This document shows positions 20,194 through 30,747 of a DNA stretch of 64,000 nucleotides, in pieces. The notes below the pieces were generated by a model. The model made no database searches. It worked only from the letters and a program-made list of their open reading frames with translations, and was not told where the DNA came from. The stretch comes from Galeopsis tetrahit (lineage: Eukaryota > Streptophyta > Magnoliopsida > Lamiales > Lamiaceae). The DNA lies in NCBI GenBank assembly GCA_963675135.1, contig OY776119.1:2294001-2358000 (forward strand). Reading direction: 5' to 3'. Numbering within the stretch: position 1 is the first letter of the stretch; each line of letters begins with the position of its first letter. A program made the translations under genes and the position numbers.

Positions 20194-21939
20194 TGATACA
20201 CGTGTTATGCAACACTAAATAAACAACCGCAAGTGTACGGCGTCTATCGTAGCGTGATAAGCACGAGGTCGATCCCACAAGGAGGTTAAGCGTAAAAATG
20301 TAGTTTGCTAGTCGAATTCTAAATAGACGTGATCGATAATTTGAAAGTTGAATTACTCCTAAGATTGTCTAACAATGTGTCACAAATAAACAACTAAAGA
20401 GTAAATATGAAATCGATCAAAAATGCATACGAATCAATAAAACGAAGGTAAGATGGATAAAAACTCAAAGAGAAAAGGTGGGTTCCAAGGCAATTGTAGT
20501 ACTTAGACGTCCGTTTATGAGAGTTATCTCGTTTAAATGGCCATTAAGGTTATCTCATATAGGGTGATCACACAAGAAGAACTAATCGATCTCTCGATAC
20601 AAATTAATCCAAAGACGCAATGTAATATAAGCTCGTATGTCTACATCACAAACATTACACCATCTAAAATAGCTCCTAAGATCATTCGATTCCCTCTCCG
20701 ATAATTAATCCTCTCTCGAGATCATAATAATACCGGGTTGCACATTCGCATACGATTAAATGGAATAAATCTCTCGATACTACCCCAATTAACAATGGAT
20801 CAAGCAAATCATTATGGCCACTAACAACATGCTTTGCAATGGATAATTGAATATGCAAATAAGAAATAAACACCAATTAAAGCAAGAAATTACTCATAAA
20901 CATCAATCCAAATCTCTACAATGCCTTAGAACCACAAGTTGTTCAAATTACAAAATCCAAATGAAATAACTAAATAAAAAGAAAGGGGAAGAGAAAGCTT
21001 AGTCTAAAATGTGGTAGGGAATGGAATTCCCAAGCTAATGCCTTCTTTCTTTCTTGATTTGATGAAGAATTGAGAGAGAAATGGCCAAAACACCTCCAAG
21101 TATGTGTAACTATGTGTAGATTGGGGGAGGATCTTGGGTTTCAAGAATGAGGCCTTATATAGTGTTGGGGTAGGGTTTAAGGATGAAAATTGCACTTAAG
21201 TCCTTGGAAATTGGACAAAATATGCAAAAGGCACCGAGAGCAGGGGTGACTCGGCCGAGTGGGACAGCTCGGCCGAGTTGGGGTGTTAAAATTGTGGCCA
21301 AAATCTTCAGGGCTCGGCCGAGTTGCCCCACTCGGCCGAGTGCAATTGATTCCAGCGTCCAAACTTTGTTCAGCAGCTCGGCCGGATCAGCTAGCTCGGC
21401 CGGATGGAAATTGGTTCCAGATTCTGCATCCTTCAGTAGCTCGGCCGAGTGGTCCAACTCGGCCGAGTTGTTTCTCCAAGCTTTTCCTCGCACTCGGCCG
21501 GATCAGCTAGCTCGGCCGGATTGTCTCTCCAATCTTTTCCTCGCACTCGGCCGGATCAGCTAGCTTGGCCGGATGGAAGTTGATTCCAGAATCTGCCTTG
21601 ATCAGGGGCTCGGCCGAGTTGGCTAGCTCGGCCGAGTTGCTGGGCACTCCAAACTTGTTTCGTGCATATCTTTCGCCTCGGTTGTCCGATTGTCTCGATT
21701 CTTTAGGCTATTCCACTCCGATTTTCGAGACGAATCCAACCGTGCACTCCTCTTCCTGATCCAGTGAGGTATGGTTGGTGTTTTGCTCCAAATTTCATCG
21801 TATTTCCTACAAAATCGACAAAACACAACCTTTCTCTCATTTCGGCTTAAACAATCATATTCCATGCATAAATCAATGAAATCCACATCAAAAAACGCTT
21901 CACATGTGCCTCTAAAACGTGTAAATTCCACCCGAATCA
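20194..21939 (-). mobile_element. Solo LTR of the palindrome-rich LTR family
   Basis: TGATACACG...CCGAATCA, 1746 bp, with a CTAAT duplication (20189-20193 and 21940-21944). It is homologous to the LTRs of the element at 53306-61446. It inserted into the 5' LTR of the gypsy element and then lost its interior by LTR recombination. On the minus strand it has a CACTATATAAGG TATA region near 21155, preceded by an array of ACTCGGCCGAGT palindromes (21249-21640). ORFs through the array are artefacts. Confidence 0.92.
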
Positions 21940-22052
21940 CTAATTAAGGAAATAAACTGACATAAAGGAAACACAATAATATAATTAAAATAAGTATATT
22001 CTCATCCTTTCTGTTTTGCACGACGCTGGTACATAATGGGTGCATCAGACAT

Positions 22053-22330
22053 GGTGAGGATCGCCTCAATCTAAGATCCAATCAAATGGAGTCGGGGTCG
22101 AGGCGACAATGTGAGTGGATGGAGAGGCATGAGCTGGCTTGGAGGAGTGCTCGGGGAAACAACGATCGAAGTGGCCCGTCACCCTGTAAAGTTGGCACTT
22201 GCTGAGGTATGGACATTGACAAAATCACCCATGCCTCTCGGAAGTCGTTGGAAATGCCATAAAGTGGTTACCTTATTGTGGAGATTATACTCTCAATCAA
22301 ATGAGTTATGAATACATGGGGAAAATCATT
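22053..22330 (-). pseudogene. Copia gag/pre-integrase fragment, arm 2 copy
   Basis: Reverse complement of 6890-7160; same broken gag debris. The part next to the gypsy insertion carries the split target site. Confidence 0.7.
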
Positions 22331-22639
22331 TTTTCAGGACCACAACTTTACGGGCTGACAAAGTTAGGCTCATAACTTCTTCTTTTTCGCAAATTTAGGC
22401 CAAATTAGCCCGATCGACCCAATTTCGGGCTGATTATGCACGTGAAAGTCACGTGAGGCCCATTTTTTCGGCCGAACTTTGGAAGGTAGCAAAAAAAGGA
22501 CCCCAACTTGTAGCAGTGGTAAGTAAGGGGTCGATCCACAGGGAACGTAGTCATCAAATTGTGCTTCTCGTATGAATTTACGAGAGACGAAAAGGGGGGG
22601 TTTGGATTGAGTTTTCTAAATACTACTGAAACGAAATTA

Positions 22640-23170
22640 AAAGTAACACAAATAAAAATAATCAAACACAGAAGAATTCAAGCAATTGAGGAAAAAGTGT
22701 GGGTTGGATGCTCTTCTTCTCTTGAGGTTGTTAATGGTGGGGATCTTATTTTGGATCATCCTCCACGAAAACGACGAAACCTTCAATGGAACCATCTTCT
22801 CAGTAGAGGCTTCACCGGTGAAAACTGTATCGTCCGCAAACTGAAGAAGAGAAATTACCACCTCATTGAGACCCACTCTAGCAGCTGGGAAAAAAACCTT
22901 CAAGTTGACAGCCTTTAGGACCATAAGATTAAGACATTCTGCCGCCACAAAGAATATATAAGAAAGGGGAGATGTGATCTCCTTGTCTTATACCTCTCAA
23001 GAGGGATCTCCTTAGTCGGACTTCCATTAACCGAAATAGATATGGATGCCGTCTGGATACATTCTCTGATCCACTTACACCATATCTTGTTAAAGCTGTA
23101 GGAAATCAAGCATTTCCAGGAGGAAGAGAAAATTAACTGAGTCGTACGCTTTTTCGAAGTCGTCTATCTT
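22640..23170 (-). pseudogene. LINE reverse transcriptase fragment, arm 2 copy
   Basis: Encodes NKIWCKWIRECIQTASISIS..GSPTKEIPLER (22950-23109) and RVGLNEVVISLLQFADDTVF (around 22820-22880) in broken frames. The FADD box of LINE RT is visible. This copy lacks the MULE present in arm 1 and so shows the empty MULE site at about 23185. Confidence 0.8.
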
Positions 23171-23399
23171 GAAAATGAACAATCCTTTCCCTTATTTTTT
23201 GTATTCGTCGACTACTTCATCAGAAAAGGGAGGAAAATTGAGATGAGAGAGAGACTCGAGCTATGTTTGGCTAATTTCTTTACTCATTCGAGAAGGCGCA
23301 AAATTTTGTTATGATTTGATTCTTGTTTATTTAGTAACAGATTTCTCAACCCTCTCTTCGATTTCTTCGTTATTTGATTTATGCTTTGCGTGAAATAAT

Positions 23400-23878
23400 T
23401 ATCAATTTTGTGACTTGAATGATTGATTTACTTTTTGGTACTCCCGCAACGATATTTCTCTTATGCTTGTAACTGCTGTTTTGGTACCTCGCTGCTTATT
23501 GTATTGAAGATGTAACTTTGGGCTGTTTATGGGCACTTCTGGTGATCAAATTCTTTTTATATTAGATTTTTGCTTTCTTCCAAAAAAAATAAAACAATAA
23601 TACTCCTATCAGATAAGGTGTAACTTGTAACTGGAAAAATTTTACACATCAGAAATCGATGAATCTATCTTTGCTATTTTTATTCTGCAAATTAAAATAT
23701 CAATCCTTGATGCCAAGCTAGCAAGAACATTTAAACTTATGATAACAAAAACTAGAAATCAGTGAGCAAACAAACGCGGCAGGAAATTAAGCTGACGAAT
23801 ACAAGTGCCCCTTACTTTTTTTTTGATTTCTCGCTATCTGGACCAAGGAACGACTAATCCAGGACATGTGCCTCTTAC
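23400..23878. other. Intergenic; LINE-adjacent flank and 3' UTR of the peptide gene
   Basis: About 23460-23660 recurs inverted at 35995-36190. No gene. The part next to 23878 is likely the 3' UTR of the secreted peptide gene. Confidence 0.4.
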
Positions 23879-24094
23879 TTAATGAGACATGCAGATCTGA
23901 ACACAATCCGTGAACACTGTATTGCATTGTTCAGAAGACAGCTGCTGCGCATGCAGACATTTGGAGAGATTATTGTCGCATTCGTTTAAACAAGCATGTG
24001 GTTGAGCATGGACTGCTGCTTCAAAGATTAGTACAAATGCTAACAAAATTGCTGCAACAATAAAACTCTTCCTATTCACCATTGCCATTGCCAT
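23879..24094 (-). CDS. Small secreted six-cysteine peptide
   Basis: 71 aa. Residues 1-30 form a signal peptide (basic start, hydrophobic core FIVAAILLAFVLIFEAA, cleavage after VHA). The mature part of about 41 residues has six cysteines at 35, 39, 46, 57, 64 and 68. The spacing C-x3-C-x6-C-x10-C-x6-C-x3-C is symmetric and suggests a disulfide-tied pair of helices. The start at 24094 is the first Met; two more follow at residues 3 and 5. On the minus strand a TATATAAGG box sits at about 24155-24163, roughly 60 bp upstream. It should be secreted to the apoplast; a defence or signalling role is only inference. It does not fit the plant defensin or RALF pattern, and I do not recognise the family. 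Its upstream region is duplicated at 25138-25411 and, inverted, at 41880-42262/62688-62810. Confidence 0.75.
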   Translation of the reverse strand: MAMAMVNRKSFIVAAILLAFVLIFEAAVHAQPHACLNECDNNLSKCLHAQQLSSEQCNTVFTDCVQICMSH

Positions 24095-24149
24095 TTATTT
24101 ATTTATTTGTTTCTTTTTTATGTATGTATCCTTTTGCATGTTTTTCAGG

Positions 24150-24170
24150 TCCTTATATAGAGAGAGGCCA
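24150..24170 (-). promoter_or_regulatory. TATA box of the secreted peptide gene
   Basis: The minus strand reads CTCTCTATATAAGGACC, a canonical TATA box at the right distance from the ATG at 24094. Confidence 0.65.
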
Positions 24171-24441
24171 ATTAGCTAGATAAAGCCTTAATTTGCAAAT
24201 GAATATTTAATTGTATATAACGTGCAATCAACTTATATGTAGGATAGTTGACTAAATCATTTAGTATCCCCACACACATGTATATTATTTTTCACTAATC
24301 AATTAATTTCAAGTACATTTGCTGATTAAGTTGAAGATCTGTCCTAGATATTGAAGATATTTTTATATTTTTTTTCAACGTACGCACATCTCAACATATT
24401 AATTAGGCTTTTTAAATTCTTCCCCTAATTATAGGGTATTT
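24164..24441. repeat. Peptide-gene upstream region, original of a duplicated block
   Basis: This stretch of about 275 bp (from 'gaggccaattagc' to 'cctaattatag') recurs almost identically in direct orientation at 25138-25411. It also contains, near 24327, the uninterrupted counterpart of the CACTA insertion site. Confidence 0.85.
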
Positions 24442-24694
24442 TAATATTAATCACCGCCGGCCATAATATTTTAATTTGATTATAGTCCTCACTTTTTTGC
24501 TTCCCTTAGTTGATTGGCTGGGTGCAGGTAACGCAACCGATCAAGGGACGAAAATTAATGATATGACCTGTCATTAAAAGTCAAATTTCTGTCGGTCAAT
24601 TTTCTTGATCATCAACATAGATAATTAGGGATGGAAGGGTCGAGTCAAGCCAAGATTTTAGGAAAGGCATTGTAAGAGGACAGAGAGGAGATGA

Positions 24695-25003
24695 TCAAGC
24701 ATTACATGGAACAAGTAAGCTACAAACAACACAATCTTGAAGAGTGTAAGAGGTACTGCGGTTACTTTTAAGGCAGAGGAGACACCAAGCTTTTGCTCTA
24801 GCCTCCTCGAACGTCCTTACCAGATTAGGTTCTTTATCCTCAAAGATTGCTCCGTTTCTTCTATCACTCCAAGCTTTCAATCCGTTTTTTATTTTTTGAA
24901 CCATAATCGACCAGGCATCCGGGCTGCAATGGTTGATTCCGACTTGAATAACCATATAATTCATGGGAAAGCTCCCCACAGTACTTCTAAGAGTAGCTGC
25001 CAT
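24695..25003 (-). pseudogene. LINE C-terminal fragment
   Basis: The frame MAATLRSTVG...WSDRRNGAIFEDKEPNLVRTFEEARAKAW resembles the C-terminal end of plant LINE ORF2, after the zinc-binding RT domain. No RT core is attached. Probably a 5'-truncated LINE copy. Confidence 0.6.
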
Positions 25004-25137
25004 CTCGTTGAGATATTACTCGCCAACATTTATCCCATATATGAGGTTTATCTCATAATCTCAACATCAGTAGAGTACTAGTCTACTGATAGTAGTCGGC
25101 TGATAGGTAAGCTGTTGGGCGTATCAATCTCAACATC
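25004..25137. other. Filler-like junction sequence
   Basis: Contains the short repeats 'atctcaacatcag' (twice) and 'taggtaagctgttgggcg', which recurs at 25409 just after the duplicated block. Looks like break-repair patchwork. Confidence 0.5.
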
Positions 25138-25411
25138 AGAGAGGCCAATTAGCTAGATAAAGCCTTAATTTGCAAATGAATATTTAATTGTATATAACGT
25201 GCAATCAACTTATATGTAGGATAGTTGACTAAATCATTTAGTATCCCCACACACATGTATATTATTTTTCACTAATCAATTAATTTCAAGTACATTTGCT
25301 GATTAAGTTGAAGATCTGTCCTAGATATTGAAGATATTTTTATATTTTTTTTCAACGTACGCACATCTCAACATATTAATTAGGCTTTTTAAATTCTTCC
25401 CCTAATTATAG
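25138..25411. repeat. Second copy of the peptide-gene upstream region
   Basis: Direct duplicate of 24164-24441, with no gene downstream. It is bounded on both sides by 'taggtaagctgttgggcgta'-type sequence (about 25104-25125 and 25409-25430). Confidence 0.85.
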
Positions 25412-26381
25412 GTAAGCTGTTGGGCGTATCAGCTGGTGAAGTCAGGTAAGCTAATCTAGGCTTGTATCAGATGAGTTGAAGGTTTCCAGTCAACTGAGTT
25501 GAGGTGATCATAAGAGTTCATATCAGCTTAGTAGATGTCTAGTAGCAGGGTTAGTCTTTTGACTAAGTATTGGGATATTAGAAGAGTAAAACAGAAGAGG
25601 GAGATCTTCTGGTTGTCTTCTGTTACGAGAAACAAGTGAAGGGAAAAGCTGTCAATTCGGATTGGGCAATGCTGAACGCGTGAGTTTGATAGGGAGTCGT
25701 AACAACGTCTCAGAGTCACGCAATCAACACACGCTGCAATCATCCTTGATCAATATAAATACCCCAAAGCTTGTAATTGTAATGTTTGAAGCCTACGAGC
25801 ATTCGCTCTTGAGTTTTGAGTTCACGAGAGAAGTGAGGATAAATCCCTTTCCGAGTGAATGAGTGTGTAAACATCTCTTTATCAATCAAGATTGAAGTCG
25901 TGTGTCCAGTGGATGTAGATCAAGTTGATCGAACCACTTAAATTCTTGTGTGCTCTGTTTTCTGTTCTCGTTTTTATATTTGTGAATTGCTATCTTTGTT
26001 GAATTGTATCTGGATCGTTTTCTGTAAGGTTAAGAGACGTCTAATCTTGCGGATTACTTGACATCATATATAGGCTACATTTCGAAAAACGAACTCGAAG
26101 GCTTGAGATGAGTTCAAAGTTGATAAGGATGCATTTTAGAGCCCAAACATTATCGGTTGTCCCTTGCCCCATAAGGACTGTATCATCTGCATTTGAATCG
26201 AGTCCACGATGTGAGCTTGAGAAAAAACTCTATGAAAGAATTTCATCTAAATAATTCTTTAACCAATACGAACCTCTATTTAAAATAATAAAAATTAACT
26301 CTAGTAGTGTTAAATAAATAGATATTTAGAACATACAAACATAAAACCACATGTTGATTAAACACAGATCAATAAAAGATT
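25412..26381. other. LTR-like sequence and TPS-C 3' flank
   Basis: 25430-26090 has the look of an LTR end ('caatataaataccccaaagcttg' near 25760, a possible TATA/leader), but no partner LTR or coding part was found. From about 26100 on it matches the TPS-A 3' flank (75-440). Confidence 0.4.
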
Positions 26382-26616
26382 TGTAAAGGATATAAAATAG
26401 AATTGTTTCTTTTGTAACTACTTTTATAACTTCTTAGTTAGTGGTTAGTTAGTAACTATTAGTTATTACTTAGTTTATAAATATAGATTAGGGTATTTTG
26501 TATTCCTTATGCATTTTATGCATTTTAAGCATTGTAACACTCAATCTATGAAATACCTTTTGTTTTGTATTTCCTTCTTTACAATTATAAGATGAGTGTG
26601 TGTTTACATCTCTACA
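26382..26616. mobile_element. Solo LTR (235 bp) in the TPS-C 3' flank
   Basis: TGTAAAGG...CTCTACA flanked by AGATT on both sides (26377-26381 and 26617-26621). The empty site is seen in the TPS-A flank near 385-395. Short size and TG...CA ends suit a copia-type LTR. Confidence 0.85.
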
Positions 26617-26873
26617 AGATTGATATCTCAAAATATAAAGAATCTCTAAACTTAATATAAAGATGATAGATATGATTTAAATTAATCAAAAACCAACACA
26701 AAAAAGCTAAATTAACCAGAAGCAAGCCGATCTACATTAAGTATTTATGAGGTATGTCTCTTTACATCTGTCAAAAGAATAAAATTTGCAAAAATATGAA
26801 TAAAATTGGGTTAAAATCTAAAAGTAGGAACTTATATTCCACACGGATGTCAACTGCTGCTTGATTGCTTTGT

Positions 26874-29454
26874 TCATGTGGATGACATAGGTATGGGATT
26901 AACAATCAGTGACACCAAATTCTTCTTTGTCTCCGAATTCGGATTAACACCAAAACCATCTCCATAGTTCAAGTAGAAGCACAACGACATTCGGACAAGG
27001 TTCAACGCCGTTATTCCGAAATCCTTGAAGGGATCCTCCGCCAATAAAATCTCCTTGTTCATCTTCTTCCACAACTCGTAAATCAGATTCCTTATGTACA
27101 CCCGAGCTTCCTCTTCAGAACACCCTGTCTCGTGCATGTAACACTGAATTGACTTTGGAACATCTCCTCTTTTAATTTCCTCCTGTGTACCATAATTCAT
27201 CATAAATATCAATATAAGAAACCGACCAAAAAAAAAAAATATCAATATAAGAAAATGAAGGCCAATAGGAAAATATCAACATGTGTGTATTTTTGGATGA
27301 ATAGCATTTTTGGTCCAACAAAATTTGTTCAAAAAAGGACTATTTTTGTGAACCGAAATTCTCATGGGACCAAAATTGCAATTTACCCGTGTCTTTTACT
27401 TTAAAAGGCTGTCTATGACAGGTTTGGCCTAGTTTGAATTCTTACCGATGAAGTTCCGAAGTCATCAGCAAGGCGAAAAACCATGGATGGCCAACGAATG
27501 ATTCCGGGATATTGTTCTAGAATCTTCACATCCTCCTTGTTTATGTTGTTTGTGAGGCAAAAGTAGCCATACATAAGAACTATTGGACCCGAAATCGAAA
27601 TCCAGCCATTGTTGAGATACTCATTCGTTTTGGGATAGTATCCACTGTGATACCACCTTGCTTCAATGATGTAAGTTTGGCACAACTCTATCCACTGAAA
27701 TATTTAATAAAATGCTAATGTTATTACACACACATTACTCTATACAAAAATCTGATTGATTGAAAAAGAAAAAAATGTGTGCATACCAGTCTCCTGAGGT
27801 TTGAGATACAGTTCAAGCCCTGTTCCTTGAGAACGTGGTACGCCAATTCATTGACGAAGTTGTTGAGGTCGAGGAAACAAATTTGCATGTAAAGGGGTAG
27901 GCTGTCCAATTCATTAATGTCCCACCTTTCAATGATCTTCGTAAACAATTCAATTTCCTCCAACGTTCCATATACATCGTATATGTCGTCTATGACTGAA
28001 ACCATTCCAGCAACTTTAGTCATAATCTCCCTCGTATATCCAAATTCAGGTTCGGGAGTAAATCCCACAGCCCACAAGAAACTCTCTGCCAGTCGGTCCC
28101 TGGCGAAGGTTAACTTTTCTCCTAGACCACTCCTTCTATGCCCCCTATTGTACAATTGTAATTAAAATTATTAGAACTAATGCTGAATATACAAACAAAC
28201 ATTACATAAAACAACGAAACAATGTTTTTTAAGTTCTACATACCTTGATATGCGTTTCATATCGTCTTGATAACTCGCTTGTGCAATGTTGTAATACAAC
28301 TTAGCGAATTCGAGCAAAGTAAGATTTGAATCGGGTCTACTCTCATACACGTTTATGAACCATTTTGCTTGGAGTTTGGGCACTCTCCAGTGCAGTGGAA
28401 TCTCCAAGGCATGTCTTATTTGATTGAGTAATCCCTGGTCTGTCGTGAATTGCTCGAGCTTTTTTGCAAGATGATGTGTCGAGAAATCTTTGGCAGAATC
28501 CAAAATTGGTTCACCTTCCATTGACAAAAATGAAGCTTCATACAATGAAAGAAGCCCTTTCACATCATCACCCAAGTTTGCCTTGAAATTTCCCATGTCG
28601 TCCATGAAACTAGTGAAGACCTCTGCAATTAATATAATGAATATACTTGTCAAAAAACAGAAAGTAAAATTGAAGCCCAAAAATTAATTTGATTAAAATG
28701 GGGTCTAATTAATACCCCAAATTGTCTTGTAAGTTAGGCAGCGCCCAATTTTTAGTCCTGTATCTTGTTACTTATTCAATTTTGATCATTTTGGACAGAA
28801 ATTGAAATGTAATAAACCAAAATTGAACACCAAAAAGAACAAAAATTGACCCCAAATTTTCCAAAATTGAAAAAAGATAAAAACACATGTGACACAAAAA
28901 TTGAAAAAAAAAATATTGGACTAAAATTGAACACAATTTAAATCACCTAATTAACGATTCTTGATATTAGTTCAAATGTGTGAAAGAGAGAGAGAGATGT
29001 GAACCTTGATAGACATGGTAGCCATGTTGTCTGAGAAGTCTAAATTTGAGAGCAGTCGCATGCAAATCTTTGTTGATCATCATGTTTTTATCATCGGCAT
29101 AAATTTTCTCCAGTGAGTTTTGTACGGAATCCTGGAAGTAGTGCGAAACATCAAGCCTTTGCAAATCGTCGATAAGTTCAAGTTGGGCTAACACATCCGT
29201 TGTTCCCTCAATCATTATCTTCACACATTCTTTGAGTTCCTCGGCCTTCTCTACATACTCAATAGCCTGCATTTCAAATAAAAATAATGATATAACGTAT
29301 GTAGCTAGCTCAAGGCAATAAATTTTAATTAATCTGAACGAGAATTAAGAATAATGGTTAGTTATCTTACGCCATAAGGAGTGGTGAGACGCTGAATGTA
29401 ATTGCTGTCCCACGAACTCTTTCCGTAGTTTCCTGATCTTCTTTCGGCTTCCAT
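26874..29454 (-). CDS. TPS-C: intact TPS-b type terpene synthase
   Basis: Terpene synthase that ionises a prenyl diphosphate with Mg2+ to make a mono- or sesquiterpene. Six exons (minus strand): 29371-29454, 29005-29266, 28244-28622, 27787-28144, 27446-27694, 26874-27182, all with GT/AG junctions and open when joined, giving 546 aa. Exon 1 encodes MEAERRSGNYGKSSW with RR-x8-W at residues 5-15. Because that motif is only four residues from the start, there is no plastid transit peptide, unlike typical monoterpene synthases. RDR lies just upstream of DDIYD (exon 4), and the exon 5/6 junction forms DDFGTSSEE, the NSE/DTE motif. WISISGP in exon 5 is typical of TPS-b. It differs from TPS-D by a one-residue insertion in exon 2 (NMMINKD). 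It is divergent from TPS-D with 1.29 kb between the ATGs. The product cannot be called from sequence; cytosolic location is inferred. Confidence 0.93.
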
Positions 29455-30747
29455 CGAGATTATGATCTGATGCTTGGTGCTCGGATGATCAAGATTAATT
29501 AATTAAGATATAGAAGATTAAAGATTTGAAAGAGAGAGAATTATTGTAGCTTAAGCAATGAAGCTGTTTGAGGAAAAAGAGTAATGGAAATGTAATATAT
29601 ATAGAGAGGAATAGTAGCATGGAGTTAACGCTATTTCCACCAACTTTCCCTCACTCAAAAGTCAAGATATATGGTCGATAGAAGTGATCTCAATATTTAA
29701 TATTATTTGTTTTGTTTTATTAAATTAGCATATATATTTTGTCATATTATACCCCTGCAGGCCTTGTCCAAAAAGCAAGAAAGAATATAAAACTGCTGCC
29801 CATGTTGAGTCAAAATTGGCTGTGTGGAGTACTTGTACGAGGAAGGTGTGGGGGAGAGGGTGAGCAAAAAATAAAAAACTGAAAATAAACGAATGAGATC
29901 ACCTGTTCCAATTTTTGTTCTCACACTACTACAGAATTGGACTTGGAGAGCTTTGAAAAAGGGCCTTGGAGAGCTTTTAAAACAACTCTCCAAGTGACAG
30001 CTCTCCAAGCTAAGAGAGTTGTTAAAAACCGCTCTCTAAGTAAAAGACCTTGGAGAGCGGTTCAAAACCGCTCTCTATGTTACTTTTTTTTTTTATTAAT
30101 TTCACTTGGAGAACCGCTCTCTAAGTAATTTTTTTTATATTATTTTTTTAATAATTATTTATATTTTAAAAATCGTATTTATATTATTTTTTTAATAATT
30201 ATTTTATATTTTAACCATTACGATATTTTCAACCTTGGTTTAGATTAATCATTTCCTTCACTTTTTTTATTCTTCCATATATTTTGGACTAGGCCAGGGG
30301 GTTTGGATTCCGGACATGTCAAAATATGCTAATTATTTTAATCGATTTTAATATTGAATTAGATGATGGATTTTTTTATGGACCATCTATATAAAATATT
30401 TATACATTCTTAAGTGTATAAATGAACGATTTATACACGTGGGGTGTTTTGTATCAATACTCTTAATTTAATATCCTGAAACGATAAAACAAAAAAATAT
30501 ACATAAAATATTGAGATCACTTTTATTGACCATTCTACAGGGGTAGCTTACTTTGTTGACTTGTGAGTGAGGGAAAGTGAGTGGAAATAGCGTTAGCCTG
30601 CTACTGCATGTATATTCCTTTACTATATATAATACACCTCCTTTTACTCATTTTATTAATTCAACCTCCTTCATTGCTTAAGCAACTCTAATATAATTCT
30701 CTCTCTTTCAAATCTTCGATCATCCGAACACCAATCTAATTATCTCG
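29455..30747. promoter_or_regulatory. Divergent promoter region between TPS-C and TPS-D
   Basis: TPS-C side (minus): TATATATATTA at 29593-29603, then TTGACTTTTGAGTGAGGGAA and GGAAATAGCGTTAAC around 29630-29680, and ATTGAGATCACTTCTATCGACC. TPS-D side (plus): TTGAGATCACTTTTATTGACC near 30510-30535, TTGTTGACTTGTGAGTGAGGG near 30552, GGAAATAGCGTTAGC near 30585, and TATA (CTATATATAATAC) at 30624. The two proximal promoters are thus inverted copies of one another. The TTGAC(C/T) cores fit WRKY W-boxes. Between them is AT-rich DNA with a CACTA-like terminal fragment (29933-30130). Confidence 0.7.
29933..30130. repeat. CACTA-like terminus with repeated CTTGGAGAGC motifs
   Basis: Starts CACTACTACAGAATTGG, then carries repeated direct and inverted CTTGGAGAGC/GCTCTCCAAG and CCGCTCTC motifs (at least eight). 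This is like the sub-terminal array of a CACTA element. No opposite terminus was found, so it is a fragment. It lies in the intergenic region shared by TPS-C and TPS-D and is absent from the TPS-A promoter. Confidence 0.55.

Larger units (their letters stand above)
15591..22047 (-). mobile_element. Gypsy LTR retrotransposon with GACAT duplication
   Basis: Runs TGATGGAG...GTGCATCA and is flanked by GACAT (15586-15590 and 22048-22052). On the minus strand the order is 5' LTR, gag, protease, RT, RNase H, integrase, polypurine tract, 3' LTR. The tract is the AGAGGGAGGGAAT complement next to 15862. The 5' LTR is split by a solo LTR (20194-21939), and its inner end is joined directly to gag near 20064. 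The tail of the LTR and the primer-binding site are therefore missing. Removing the element restores the copia reading 'catgtcactgcgg' seen at 7150. Confidence 0.9.
14360..23400 (-). repeat. Inverted-repeat arm 2
   Basis: Reverse complement of arm 1 (3566-8500). It has the exonuclease-like gene copy 2, copia debris, retroelement leader and LINE RT debris, in mirrored order. A gypsy element (15591-22047) interrupts it at a GACAT site inside the copia debris. Without that element the arm is about 2.6 kb. Its outer end near 23340-23400 matches the start of arm 1 ('cgaagaaatcgaagagaggg'). Confidence 0.8.

Noticed and set aside
21183..21563. Open frames through the GC-rich palindrome arrays of the LTRs (also 54307-54687, 60691-61017)
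   Set aside because: The peptides are periodic translations of CTCGGCCGAGT repeats in an LTR and no known protein is resembled.
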